Source: SIG653 sp045578045 (GTDB lineage: Bacteria; Bacillota; Clostridia; Oscillospirales; CAG-382). From it: 39,476 bases of DNA. Numbering within the stretch: position 1 is the first letter of the stretch; each line of letters begins with the position of its first letter. The notes beneath the pieces are model-generated. The model worked only from the letters and a program-made list of their open reading frames with translations, did not search any database and was not told where the DNA came from. The translations under genes and the position numbers were made by a program. Below, one piece after another: positions 15,657 to 23,108 of the stretch. The stretch spans positions 1-39,476 of the forward strand of contig JAZNJM010000051.1 in the NCBI GenBank assembly GCA_045578045.1, in the 5' to 3' direction.

Positions 15657-16172
15657 ATGAAACGTTGGTTTGAACAAAAAAGCAATATAATGCTTTATAA
15701 TTTTATTTTTCCTTTTTGGCTGATGCTTGTTCTTCCGCCTACTTGTATAGTTGCATTGATAGGAAATTTTATCATAGACAGTATAGTTTTGCTTGTCGGT
15801 ATGAAAGCTTTTAAAATTAATAATAAAAAACACTTTTATAAGAAAAAAATAATAAACGTATTTGGTTTTGGATGGGGTTCTGATATTGTTGGTGTTGCTT
15901 TCTTGCTTATTATGATATTTTTTGAAATATCAAATACGGGGGAAGAGCTATATGTAACAATACCTGCGGTTATAATTTCTGCTATAATGATTTTTTTGCT
16001 CAATTATTTTAAAACATTCAAAAATTCAAATATAAAAAATAGCGTGAAAGATAGAGTAGAAGAAATAAGCCCTAAACAACGCTTTTGGCTTTCTTTTATT
16101 TTGTCTGTTACAACCGCACCGTATACGTTTATGATTCCCTTTTATTGGTTTCTTGACTTGATTCAAAAATAA
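15657..16172 (+). CDS. Membrane protein, paralog of the preceding gene
   Basis: A 171-residue polytopic membrane protein of unknown family and the shorter partner of the tandem pair. Hydrophobic segments lie near 17-40, 45-60, 78-98, 105-125 and 145-165. The basic loop NNKKHFYKKKIINVF and the C-terminal TTAPYTFMIPFYW are shared with the upstream gene. GAGGTG lies 7 nt before the ATG at 15657, favouring it over the in-frame ATG at 15642. The 24-bp gap suggests co-transcription and perhaps a hetero-oligomer. Confidence 0.7.
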   Translation: MKRWFEQKSNIMLYNFIFPFWLMLVLPPTCIVALIGNFIIDSIVLLVGMKAFKINNKKHFYKKKIINVFGFGWGSDIVGVAFLLIMIFFEISNTGEELYVTIPAVIISAIMIFLLNYFKTFKNSNIKNSVKDRVEEISPKQRFWLSFILSVTTAPYTFMIPFYWFLDLIQK

Positions 16173-16224
16173 AACGGATTAATGATTTTGGGATAAAAAA
16201 AGACTTGCTTAACAGAGGATTAGT

Positions 16225-16632
16225 ATGGAAAAACATATTGATATTTTAAAAGAAAGATTTGGTAAAGATTCGCTGATGTCATTGGCAACAGTTGATGAAA
16301 ATGGAAAGCCTTGGGTGAGAACGATAGACGCTATTTTTTATGAGGACAGCTTTTATACTATTACTTATGGGCTTTCAAACAAAATGAAGCATATAGAAAA
16401 TAATCCCGTTGTTGCAATAAGCGGAGAATGGTTTTCAGGACACGGAATTGCAGAAAATTGCGGTTATATAAAAAACCAAAACAACGAAGAAATTGCAAAC
16501 AAACTCAGGACAGCGTTTAACGCTTGGTATAGCAACGGACACGTAAACGAAGAAGATTCAAATACTGTTATTCTTAAAATAAAACTAACTGACGGAGTTT
16601 TGTTTAATAACGGAGAAAAAATTGAATTTTGA
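16225..16632 (+). CDS. Pyridoxamine 5'-phosphate oxidase-like FMN split-barrel protein
   Basis: A 135-residue single split-barrel domain. It opens with FGKDSLMSLATVDENGKPWVRTIDAIFYEDSFYTIT, then NKMKHIENNPVVAISGEWFSGHGIAENCG, the usual strand order of the PPOX-like stress protein group that binds FMN or F420. The catalytic role is unknown and a genuine PdxH function is unlikely at this length. CAGAGGATTAGT precedes the ATG. It follows the tandem membrane proteins by 52 bp. Confidence 0.8.
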   Translation: MEKHIDILKERFGKDSLMSLATVDENGKPWVRTIDAIFYEDSFYTITYGLSNKMKHIENNPVVAISGEWFSGHGIAENCGYIKNQNNEEIANKLRTAFNAWYSNGHVNEEDSNTVILKIKLTDGVLFNNGEKIEF

Positions 16633-16792
16633 GTTATTTATCGTTATTAAAAGCGTTAAAATGCTCGATTTTATCAAATGCTACAAAGCGTTGCATAGCT
16701 GAAACGGTTCGATTCTTGCTTTTCGAGGGCAAATGAGCTAAACTGAAAACACAAAAACAAAAACAAAAATAAAAAACGTTAAGGAGTTCATT

Positions 16793-17413
16793 ATGACAAT
16801 TGGTGAAAAAATTAAAAAAGCGAGAATTGAAAACGGACTAACTCAAGAGCAACTTGCGGGGAAGATGATGGTATCTCGTCAAGCAATAACAAAATGGGAA
16901 TCAGAAAAGGGGATTCCAGATATATCAAACCTTAAATTATTAGCTCAACTTTTAAATGTGAGCGTTGATTATCTTTTAGATGATGGAAAAGAAATTGATA
17001 TAAACGTAATCAGAGAAACTATTGATATGTCAAAATATGGAAAGGCAATAATCAAGAAGAAACTGACTGATAAAATAGTAAGAGAAAAGTATCCATCGGC
17101 TGAAATAAGACAATTATTTCCCCAAAAAAAGAGTGATAAGGTTGATATAGCTTTTGATCTTTTTGTGGATTTCTTCACTCCTTTCTGCGGTTTTAGCGAT
17201 TTGCAAAACAGTATAAAATTGCTTTTGAAAGGTATGGAATATTATATAGTAAACGATAACAATATGCAATTTTTCGTTTCTGTTAACTATAAAGAAGGAT
17301 ATATAGAAAGCCGTAGAATGCCAGAGGCTTATAATACTAAAAAAGGAACAAAATTTACTATTGGAGATATAGTCTTTACCGATTGGGGAGTTTTGCACGA
17401 AGCAGAAAAGTGA
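16793..17413 (+). CDS. XRE-family regulator with unusual C-terminal domain
   Basis: A 206-residue protein. Residues 3-60 form a Cro/C1-type helix-turn-helix (GEKIKKARIENGLTQEQLAGKMMVSRQAITKWESEKGIPDISNLKLLAQLLNVSVDYLL). The C-terminal 130 residues are soluble, with an IRQLFPQKKSDKVD segment and a beta-rich end; no known ligand domain is recognised. The usual partner of this HTH type is a membrane segment, which is absent here. AAGGAGTTCATT precedes the ATG. It is the first of three XRE units within 2.5 kb, and a terminator lies about 95 bp downstream. Confidence 0.85.
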   Translation: MTIGEKIKKARIENGLTQEQLAGKMMVSRQAITKWESEKGIPDISNLKLLAQLLNVSVDYLLDDGKEIDINVIRETIDMSKYGKAIIKKKLTDKIVREKYPSAEIRQLFPQKKSDKVDIAFDLFVDFFTPFCGFSDLQNSIKLLLKGMEYYIVNDNNMQFFVSVNYKEGYIESRRMPEAYNTKKGTKFTIGDIVFTDWGVLHEAEK

Positions 17414-17506
17414 ATAAAAATGCTCTAATGTATAAGTAAAAAGTAGCAATAAAACGTTCTAATGCATAGGTAAAAAGTAATAATAAAAATGTTTTAATAT
17501 AAAACG
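17413..17506. repeat. Imperfect 34-35-bp tandem repeat, 2.7 copies
   Basis: Units at 17413-17447, 17448-17481 and a partial one at 17482-17506 share AATAAAA..GTTCTAATG.ATA.GTAAAAAGTA. They fill the space between the XRE gene stop and its terminator. The rest of the gene-free stretch 17414-17788 holds the terminator (17510) and the next promoter (17737), with nothing else recognisable. Confidence 0.65.
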
Positions 17507-17509
17507 AGA

Positions 17510-17538
17510 AAGCAGATGGGGAATACCGTCTGCTTTTT
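17510..17538 (+). terminator. Hairpin terminator
   Basis: A 10-bp stem (AAGCAGATGG at 17510-17519 with ACCGTCTGCTT around 17524-17534, one G-U pair) followed by a run of T. It ends the transcript of the 206-residue XRE regulator. Confidence 0.85.
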
Positions 17539-17736
17539 TGTTATGAAATAAACGTTGCAAAAGAAATACGCTGATGAGGTAAAAAGACCTTGAATTTGAG
17601 ATTGACGATTAAACAAAAACGATTTTAATAGACTGAATCTATATTATAGTTTAAGATAATAGCATATCAGGAGAGAAACAATCTTATTGGAAATTTTTTT
17701 GTAAGTAAAATATATAAAGAAATTTGTAAAATATAC

Positions 17737-17770
17737 TTGACATTTAGAAAAAAATATGTTACTATATGTC
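17737..17770 (+). promoter_or_regulatory. Promoter with possible operator of the small XRE gene
   Basis: TTGACA (17737-17742), 17-bp spacer, TACTAT (17760-17765). The predicted transcript starts only a few bases before the AAGGAGG site, giving a very short leader. GACAT at 17739-17743 and ATGTC at 17766-17770 are inverted and flank the promoter core, a possible autoregulatory site. The string TGACATTTAG is identical to half of a palindrome at 23056. Confidence 0.6.
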
Positions 17771-17788
17771 GCGTAAGGAGGGACGTGC

Positions 17789-17998
17789 TTGAAAAATATG
17801 AAATTAAAATTGGCTCGTGTTATGTTGGATTTATCCCAAGAGGAATTGGCTAAAAGAGTTGGCGTAACGAGGCAAACCATCAATATGATTGAAAAGGGAA
17901 ACTATAATCCCAGTATTAATTTGTGCATTTCAATATGTAGAGCTTTAAACAAAACATTGGATGAGATTTTTTGGGAGGAAGAATATGAAAAAAAATAA
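17789..17998 (+). CDS. Small XRE-family regulator
   Basis: A 69-residue protein made of one helix-turn-helix (LKLARVMLDLSQEELAKRVGVTRQTINMIEKGNYNPSINLCISICRALNKTLDEIFWEE), the widespread YgzD-like group. Members usually repress their own operon with a membrane protein partner. AAGGAGGG lies 6 nt before a TTG at 17789; ATG at 17798 would remove three residues. The gene overlaps the downstream membrane protein gene by 14 bp, so the two form a coupled pair. Confidence 0.9.
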   Translation: MKNMKLKLARVMLDLSQEELAKRVGVTRQTINMIEKGNYNPSINLCISICRALNKTLDEIFWEEEYEKK

Positions 17999-18440
17999 AA
18001 CGAGCTTATTGAAAGACTGCTTTTCTGCTGAGGCTTTTTCGGAAAAATCAAATAAAGACGAGATGATAATTTTCGAGAGAAATAAAATATCATATGTTGG
18101 AATGACTTCCCTCATGGGTATACTTTTGGTTTTTGGGATTCTTGCGGAGAGATTTTCGCTGAAAGAAATATCGCAATACATTTCAGCGGTTATCGGGATT
18201 GTTAACTATGGTATGTTGATTGCGTTTTGTTTCAAAGGGATCGTGAAGCATTCCGCTGCAACAACGGCGTTTATTTGGAGCATCATCACCTTGCCAATGT
18301 CTATTGTGAACTTGTTTCTTGATATGTTTATCAGGGGAAAATTGTATTCGATTGTCAGTCCTGTTTCGATAATTGTTATTGCCGTTTTGCTTTACGTTGT
18401 ATCTGATTTTATTTATAAAAGAGCATCAAGAGAAGACTGA
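17985..18440 (+). CDS. Membrane protein coupled to small XRE regulator
   Basis: A 151-residue protein with a hydrophilic N-terminus (about 1-38, including KDCFSAEAFSEKSNKDE) and four hydrophobic segments (near 41-58, 67-87, 93-115 and 122-143). The family is not recognised by name, but HTH-plus-four-helix pairs of this kind are common in Bacillota and are usually labelled DUF proteins. GGGAGGAAG lies 4 nt before the ATG, inside the end of the regulator gene. The pair may sense membrane state, but no substrate is known. Confidence 0.8.
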   Translation: MKKNKTSLLKDCFSAEAFSEKSNKDEMIIFERNKISYVGMTSLMGILLVFGILAERFSLKEISQYISAVIGIVNYGMLIAFCFKGIVKHSAATTAFIWSIITLPMSIVNLFLDMFIRGKLYSIVSPVSIIVIAVLLYVVSDFIYKRASRED

Positions 18441-18678
18441 TATAAAAGATAGCTTTTTAAACATAAATGGCGAGTTTTAAATTTGAAGAAAATTTATAGT
18501 GCAAACCGAAAAAGAGATATTGTTTATCTTCAAAAATATAATTTTATGTATATTCTTTGATTTTTTGATTGGTGGTATAAATTATTATATAAATACGAAT
18601 TTTCTTGAAATTCTAATAAAATATCAGTCGCTATTTATGGGGAGTCGCTATTTTTCCGCTTTTTCGCTGTTTGCGGTA

Positions 18679-18707
18679 TAGACAGATGTATGTTTATCCG
18701 ATACAAT
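18679..18707 (+). promoter_or_regulatory. Probable sigma-A promoter of the XRE-membrane gene
   Basis: TAGACA (18679-18684), 17-bp spacer, TACAAT (18702-18707), with AAGGAG following at about 18727. The rest of the gene-free stretch 18441-18740 holds only a doubtful 60-codon frame and a short direct repeat AGTCGCTATTT (18627 and 18643). Confidence 0.55.
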
Positions 18708-18740
18708 AGGTGCGTAAAAATAAAAAAGGAGTTCTTCAAA

Positions 18741-19226
18741 ATGGACACAAAAAAGATAGGTATGTTTTTAAAGCAATTAAGAACAGAACACGGAATGACA
18801 CAAGAACAGTTAGGCGAAAGGATTGGTGTTAGCAATAAAACAATTTCTCGCTGGGAAACGGGAAATTATATGCCGCCTGTCGATTCTCTTAAAATTCTTA
18901 GCGAAATTTATCACATAAGTATAAATGAGATACTGTGTGGTGAAAGAGCTTCGTCAGAAGAATTTGCTAAAATAGCGGAGCGAAATATCACAGCAACGTT
19001 ATCTCAGTTAGAAAAAGATTTTAAATCTTTTGAAAATAAAATGATAATTGTTTTAGCGCTTACAACTCTGATAACAATAATCCTTATTTATCTGTTGCCA
19101 TTAGAAACAAAAAAAGATGTTATTATATTTGCATTAGTAATTGCACTTTCGCTTATTGCTAATACTCTTAATTTGGTTGCCTTTGGAACAAGAAAAGAAA
19201 TGATTGATAAAAACAAACATCAGTGA
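18741..19226 (+). CDS. XRE regulator with two C-terminal transmembrane helices
   Basis: A 161-residue protein. The helix-turn-helix at 3-58 (IGMFLKQLRTEHGMTQEQLGERIGVSNKTISRWETGNYMPPVDSLKILSEIYHISINEIL) is followed by a linker and two hydrophobic helices (about 105-122 and 130-150). This makes a membrane-tethered transcription factor, a common Bacillota architecture with unknown signal. AAGGAG lies 9 nt before the ATG at 18741. The gene converges on the C39-peptidase operon; a 21-bp perfect hairpin separates them. Confidence 0.88.
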   Translation: MDTKKIGMFLKQLRTEHGMTQEQLGERIGVSNKTISRWETGNYMPPVDSLKILSEIYHISINEILCGERASSEEFAKIAERNITATLSQLEKDFKSFENKMIIVLALTTLITIILIYLLPLETKKDVIIFALVIALSLIANTLNLVAFGTRKEMIDKNKHQ

Positions 19227-19263
19227 ATGATTTAGTTTATAAGAATATGTTTGCCCCATAAGA

Positions 19264-19313
19264 AAATGTGCTGTTGTAAATGCGGAAAATTTCGCATTTA
19301 CAACAGCACATTT
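19264..19313. terminator. Long perfect hairpin between convergent genes
   Basis: A perfect 21-bp inverted repeat (19264-19284 and 19293-19313) with an 8-nt loop. The left arm reads TGTGCTGTTG in its centre. T-rich flanks on both strands (TTTATTTTATATTT on plus, TTTTCTTA on minus) fit a bidirectional terminator. The stem is unusually long and GC-poor for an ordinary terminator. Confidence 0.8.
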
Positions 19314-19368
19314 ATTTTATATTTTAACTACCTTTAATACAACAGCCGGAAAATAACGCTTTTATATT

Positions 19369-20436
19369 TTATCCATAAACCCAAAAGCCAAAATTTATCT
19401 GAGCTTTTATTGTGCTTTGAGTCCATTCTTTGACGGAATCCTCGTAGCTTATGGAATTTGCAATAAGGAGCTTTCCGTCTTCCGTTATTCCCCGTATAGT
19501 TAAAAAATGATTATTCGTTGCAAATATTCCTTTTTTTACCCTTGTTATAATATATTTTCCTTCTTTTAAAGCGTTCATAGCAGCTGTCCAAGAGTTTTGG
19601 GGAATTGTTGTAACTTCAACTCCGTATGCTTTCGCCATAGCAGTCATTAAGGCGTGAGCTGTTCCAACTTTTTCTGCCCAATAGCCGTTATCAACGCTCC
19701 ATTTTGCTGCTTCATCGGGATATATCACCTTTCCCGTTATGGTTGAAATCACCATCGCCATATTAACAGGTCCGCAACCGTGAGAGCCAACTTTATCCGT
19801 TCCATAGGGTAAATTGTTCCATTCAGGAGAATCTTGCTGAAAAAAAACAAATGGTTCTTTTCCGCCTTCAAGAGTTGAAACATCGTCTGGATAAACGTTA
19901 GGTTTTTTTGATATGTCCTCCGAAGGCTCTTCCGAGGGGACTTCGGACGGTTCTTCTGAGCTTTCAGAGGACAATTCTTTAGATATCGGTTCATAGCTTT
20001 CTTTTGAGCTTGTTTGAGAATGTTCTGTTGACGTTTCAGAAGAATCCGCTGTTGAATATTCTTCTGTTGTCATATCAGATTCATCAGAAAAAACAGATTC
20101 TTCACTGTGTTCGGGGAAATCATCCGAACTTTCAGAAGGTTTCTCAAGACTTTCATCCTGAGTTGACTCACTTTCATCGTTTTCAGAATAATTTTCCGAA
20201 TAATCATCATTTTTCGACAATATATCAATGGAAAAACTGCTCTCCGCTTCATCTGAAACATCAACAAAAGAAAGGTCTTTGAAAACATCTATTTCATCTG
20301 ATAAACCTTTAGAAAAATCAGAAATAACCTCTGATTCTTTTTCTTTTGATGATTCTATACCAAAAGCAAGAATAATAACAGCCAAAAGAATAAAGCAAGA
20401 CGTTGCAAACCATCTTAATGCATTATTATTTTTCAT
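19369..20436 (-). CDS. Secreted C39-like cysteine peptidase with Ser/Glu-rich stalk
   Basis: A 355-residue protein with an N-terminal anchor or signal helix (about 6-26), a stalk of about 145 residues (35-180) composed mainly of Ser, Glu, Asp and Thr, and a C-terminal Peptidase_C39_2-type papain-like domain. Catalytic candidates are Gln200/201 in FFQQDSPEW, Cys221 in SHGCGPVNMAMV, His310 in NNHFLTIRG and Asn327 in IANSISY, so the site looks intact. Secretion and wall-spanning by the acidic stalk are inferred. The start is ambiguous: ATG at 20436, or a TTG at 20451 overlapping the upstream stop; neither has a good binding site, suggesting coupling. The gene follows a membrane protein gene in one minus-strand operon. 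Confidence 0.83.
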   Translation of the reverse strand: MKNNNALRWFATSCFILLAVIILAFGIESSKEKESEVISDFSKGLSDEIDVFKDLSFVDVSDEAESSFSIDILSKNDDYSENYSENDESESTQDESLEKPSESSDDFPEHSEESVFSDESDMTTEEYSTADSSETSTEHSQTSSKESYEPISKELSSESSEEPSEVPSEEPSEDISKKPNVYPDDVSTLEGGKEPFVFFQQDSPEWNNLPYGTDKVGSHGCGPVNMAMVISTITGKVIYPDEAAKWSVDNGYWAEKVGTAHALMTAMAKAYGVEVTTIPQNSWTAAMNALKEGKYIITRVKKGIFATNNHFLTIRGITEDGKLLIANSISYEDSVKEWTQSTIKAQINFGFWVYG

Positions 20437-20447
20437 TTTATATTCAA

Positions 20448-21491
20448 TCAATTATTCTTATCGTTTATTTCCGCTTTATGCTTCAAGTTTTTTACAGACA
20501 AAAGTTTTGCAACAACGTATAAGGCAAGAACTGCATCAACAAGACAAAAAACGAAAACTGAATCAATATAATATGGTTCAAACAACGATATATATATTTC
20601 GGGTAACGCATAAACCATAAGAGAAAGGGCGGAAAACAATCCAAAAAACCTATACCAAATCCCTACGCTTTCGTAAATATGGAACCGTGCATTATTAACA
20701 AAGAAAAGAAGCAACGCTGTTAAACTCACAAGATGATATTCATTTGAGGATAAATATTGGCTATCGTGAAGATTTAAAAACTCGGAAATAAGTCGAGTGA
20801 TTCCAAATCCAACAACAATAGTTGTAAACCAAGGTCTCAATTTATTAGAAATAAAACCAACTGAATCCATTGCAAAATATGCTCCTGTGAAAAGCATAAG
20901 GATAATAACGATATAATTCAGTTTACTCGTTGGAACGTCAATAATGGTCTGTCTGTAAACAAAAAATCCAGCACACCCAACCATACAAAATCCCGCAAGG
21001 GAAGATATAAATATAAACGGATTAGATCGTTTGCTCGTTCCAAACTCAACGTTGTGAGAAAAAATACTGATAATCAAAGCAACAACACAACCCAAAATAT
21101 AGAGAACGAAAAAAGAAAACGTATATACAGTATTTTCCAGCTTGTATGAGCTTCCTTCGCCCGAAAATCTTGGGAATTCTACACTTTTTTGGATGGTAAA
21201 AATCCTGAATGCAGTGAGAAAAATAACAAAGGCAATAAAAGCAATAACCGCAACTCTATATGTTTTACCCGACATACTTGGAACTTTTTTCTTTATTTTT
21301 TCCCAAAAGGTTTTTGATTGCTCTACGTTGTATTCTATTTCTGTATCATCATTTTTAAGATAGTCTTTTGTTTCGTTTTCAGATTGAATCTCAAATTCCG
21401 TTTTTTCTGTTGAAATAGCAGAAAGGTTTTCTTTTGTTGTATCAGAAAGGATATTATTATTATCTTTAGAAAAATCAGAATGATTATTCAT
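20448..21491 (-). CDS. Polytopic membrane protein with long acidic N-terminus
   Basis: Not recognised. The 347 residues begin with about 75 hydrophilic, mostly acidic residues rich in Asn, Ser and Glu, followed by an amphipathic KIKKKVPSMSGKTYR stretch and about eight hydrophobic segments across 80-330. There are no obvious transporter or enzyme motifs. GAGGTG lies 9 nt before the ATG at 21491. A clear promoter drives it, and the C39-like peptidase gene follows directly, so it may serve the same envelope process, for example as membrane partner of the peptidase (inference). Confidence 0.72.
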   Translation of the reverse strand: MNNHSDFSKDNNNILSDTTKENLSAISTEKTEFEIQSENETKDYLKNDDTEIEYNVEQSKTFWEKIKKKVPSMSGKTYRVAVIAFIAFVIFLTAFRIFTIQKSVEFPRFSGEGSSYKLENTVYTFSFFVLYILGCVVALIISIFSHNVEFGTSKRSNPFIFISSLAGFCMVGCAGFFVYRQTIIDVPTSKLNYIVIILMLFTGAYFAMDSVGFISNKLRPWFTTIVVGFGITRLISEFLNLHDSQYLSSNEYHLVSLTALLLFFVNNARFHIYESVGIWYRFFGLFSALSLMVYALPEIYISLFEPYYIDSVFVFCLVDAVLALYVVAKLLSVKNLKHKAEINDKNN

Positions 21492-21545
21492 TATAAAAAT
21501 CACCTCATAAATACGTATTTATACCCAATTTAATATAATACATAT

Positions 21546-21574
21546 ATAATATACCTTTTGATATAGTTTGTAAA
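21546..21574 (-). promoter_or_regulatory. Sigma-A promoter of the membrane protein/C39 peptidase operon
   Basis: On the minus strand: TTTACA (21574-21569), 17-bp spacer, TATTAT (21551-21546). The leader is about 50 nt. The rest of the 252-bp divergent region is AT-rich; I could not fix the promoter of the SpoIID-like gene. Confidence 0.7.
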
Positions 21575-21743
21575 GAGGTTTTCTCTTTTTTTTACATTTA
21601 AAAATCAAATATTTAAAAAACAACACATTTTCAACGAATAAACAATGTACGGAATTATTTTGTCATCATCTGAATATAATATTGTAAGAAGAAAATGGAA
21701 AAACTTCGTCAAAGATAGTATAAAAACAGAAAGAGGATTTTAA

Positions 21744-22676
21744 ATGAAGAAATACGCTTTTTTATTATTTTTCACACTTTTGTGGGCAACCATAAGTCCA
21801 TTTGTTGCATTCAGATTCATATGCGGAAGTTTTATTCCTGAAAAAGAAGTTGTTTCTGAATCATCATCCGAACAAGAAATTTACGAGGAATCATCTGAAA
21901 ACCAATACATAAACGCAGAATCAGAAGAAGAATCAACCGAGATATCCGTTTTTTCATCCGAAACAGAGTCTGTTCCATCAATTGTTGAGCTATTAACTTC
22001 TGATATGCTCTCTAAAATCAATTATGAAAGATATTCAGAAGAATGTCAGAAAGCAATTGCAGTTGCACTGAGAACACAAGTTGTATTTAAAGAGGCGAGG
22101 GGAGAGCTTGACGAAAAATCACTATCACTAAGCATAGAATCAGAACTTCCTAAATGTGTTCTCGAAACGGAAGGAATGATTTTAACCTATAACAACGAAC
22201 CAATAAACGCTATTATTCATAAATCTTCATACAAAACAACGATAACTTCATCAAATGGGGAAAAATATCTTCTTTCTGTTGAAACTTCAGAAAAGGAAGA
22301 TGAGAACAAAACAGTATTGACTTTTTCAAAAGAAAAATTCAAAAGTATAATAAAAGAACTCTGCCCCGATATTGTTTTTGAAGAGGAAGAAAAAATAATA
22401 AAAAAACTTGTTTTCAATGAAGAAAATAGGTGTTCTTCAATAAATTCGGGAAATTGTGCGTTTTCAGCTGAAGCATTTGCTGAAAAACTATCCCTCCCTT
22501 CAACCGCTTTTTCCATTGACGAAAACAGTGAACAATTAACCATAACCGTATATGGCGAAGGAAGCGGAATAGGATTAAGTTTAGAAGGTGCAGAAGCCCT
22601 CTCGAATATGGGAAAAGCCTTTGATGATATTCTTAAACATTACTATACGGGAGTGGAATTGGAAAATATAGAATAA
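21744..22676 (+). CDS. Degenerate SpoIID/LytB-domain protein, exported
   Basis: A 310-residue protein with an N-terminal hydrophobic helix (4-24), a Ser/Glu-rich linker (36-78) and a SpoIID-like domain. The family pattern is recognisable: AIAVALRTQ (104-112, family A.AVAARTYA), LETEGMILTYNNEPINAIIHKSS (140-162) and ITVYGEGSGIGLSLEGAEALSNMGKAFDDILKHYYTGVELE at the C-terminus. True SpoIID is a lytic transglycosylase acting on peptidoglycan during engulfment. Here the catalytic Glu of the S-E-M region appears as Asp87, and the hallmark GHGVGMSQ reads GSGIGLSL (Ser274, Leu280). Activity is therefore doubtful; a binding or scaffold role is possible. AGAGGA precedes the ATG. It is divergent from the C39-like peptidase operon and shares its Ser/Glu-rich linker style. 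Confidence 0.78.
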   Translation: MKKYAFLLFFTLLWATISPFVAFRFICGSFIPEKEVVSESSSEQEIYEESSENQYINAESEEESTEISVFSSETESVPSIVELLTSDMLSKINYERYSEECQKAIAVALRTQVVFKEARGELDEKSLSLSIESELPKCVLETEGMILTYNNEPINAIIHKSSYKTTITSSNGEKYLLSVETSEKEDENKTVLTFSKEKFKSIIKELCPDIVFEEEEKIIKKLVFNEENRCSSINSGNCAFSAEAFAEKLSLPSTAFSIDENSEQLTITVYGEGSGIGLSLEGAEALSNMGKAFDDILKHYYTGVELENIE

Positions 22677-22783
22677 TAATATTTATTTTTGTTTAATTAG
22701 TTTTATGTTTTTTATTTGGTAATTATACTTATAATACAATTATAAAACATTGCAACTTTAAAAAATTGTTTTAATTAGTTTTT

Positions 22784-23038
22784 TTAAATCGAATCTTTAT
22801 CTTTTAGCAATTCATCGAATGTTACAGCAAACACTTTTGCGAAAGCGACAATTTCTATATCAGTAACGAAACGTTTTCCACATTCTATTCGTTGTATCGC
22901 ATTTTTATCTATATCAATTCCTATAAGTTGCATTTTATCTGCTAATTTTTTTTGTGATATTTTTTCTTCTATTCTAAAACGAGATATGTTTTTTCCGCAT
23001 ATATTGTTTAGTCCGTCTGTTGATTTGTTGATAAACAT
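22784..23038 (-). CDS. Small XRE-family repressor
   Basis: An 84-residue HTH protein: NISRFRIEEKISQKKLADKMQLIGIDIDKNAIQRIECGKRFVTDIEIVAFAKVFAVTFDELL. The DKNAIQRIE.GKRFVTDIE core is typical of a Clostridia XRE subgroup. GGAGGAG lies just upstream of the ATG at 23038. It is divergent from a lipoprotein gene; two similar 19-bp palindromes (23056 and 23109) lie in the shared region, the expected layout of a self- and neighbour-repressing regulator. The gap 22677-22783 holds only AT-rich DNA. Confidence 0.87.
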   Translation of the reverse strand: MFINKSTDGLNNICGKNISRFRIEEKISQKKLADKMQLIGIDIDKNAIQRIECGKRFVTDIEIVAFAKVFAVTFDELLKDKDSI

Positions 23039-23055
23039 TTAATTCTCCTCCATTT

Positions 23056-23074
23056 TGACATTTAGTGCTTGTCA
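23056..23074. promoter_or_regulatory. Operator half of a twin-site pair (site 1)
   Basis: TGACATTTAGTGCTTGTCA, 19 bp with TGACA/TGTCA arms. It covers the -35 box (23069-23074) of the lipoprotein promoter and lies just upstream of the XRE gene's ribosome binding site, so a bound repressor could affect both directions. Confidence 0.6.
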
Positions 23075-23097
23075 TTTTTGAAATTATATGATATAAT
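23069..23097 (+). promoter_or_regulatory. Sigma-A promoter of the lipoprotein gene
   Basis: TTGTCA (23069-23074), 17-bp spacer, TATAAT (23092-23097). Site 1 overlaps its -35 box and site 2 begins 11 bp after its -10 box, at the start of the transcript. Confidence 0.75.
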
Positions 23098-23108
23098 ACA
23101 CAAAAATA

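Noticed and set aside
18499..18681. A 60-codon plus-strand frame starting at GTG with two hydrophobic stretches
   Set aside because: It has no ribosome binding site, its end overlaps the next promoter, and it contains a short direct repeat; it may be a remnant but does not qualify as a gene.
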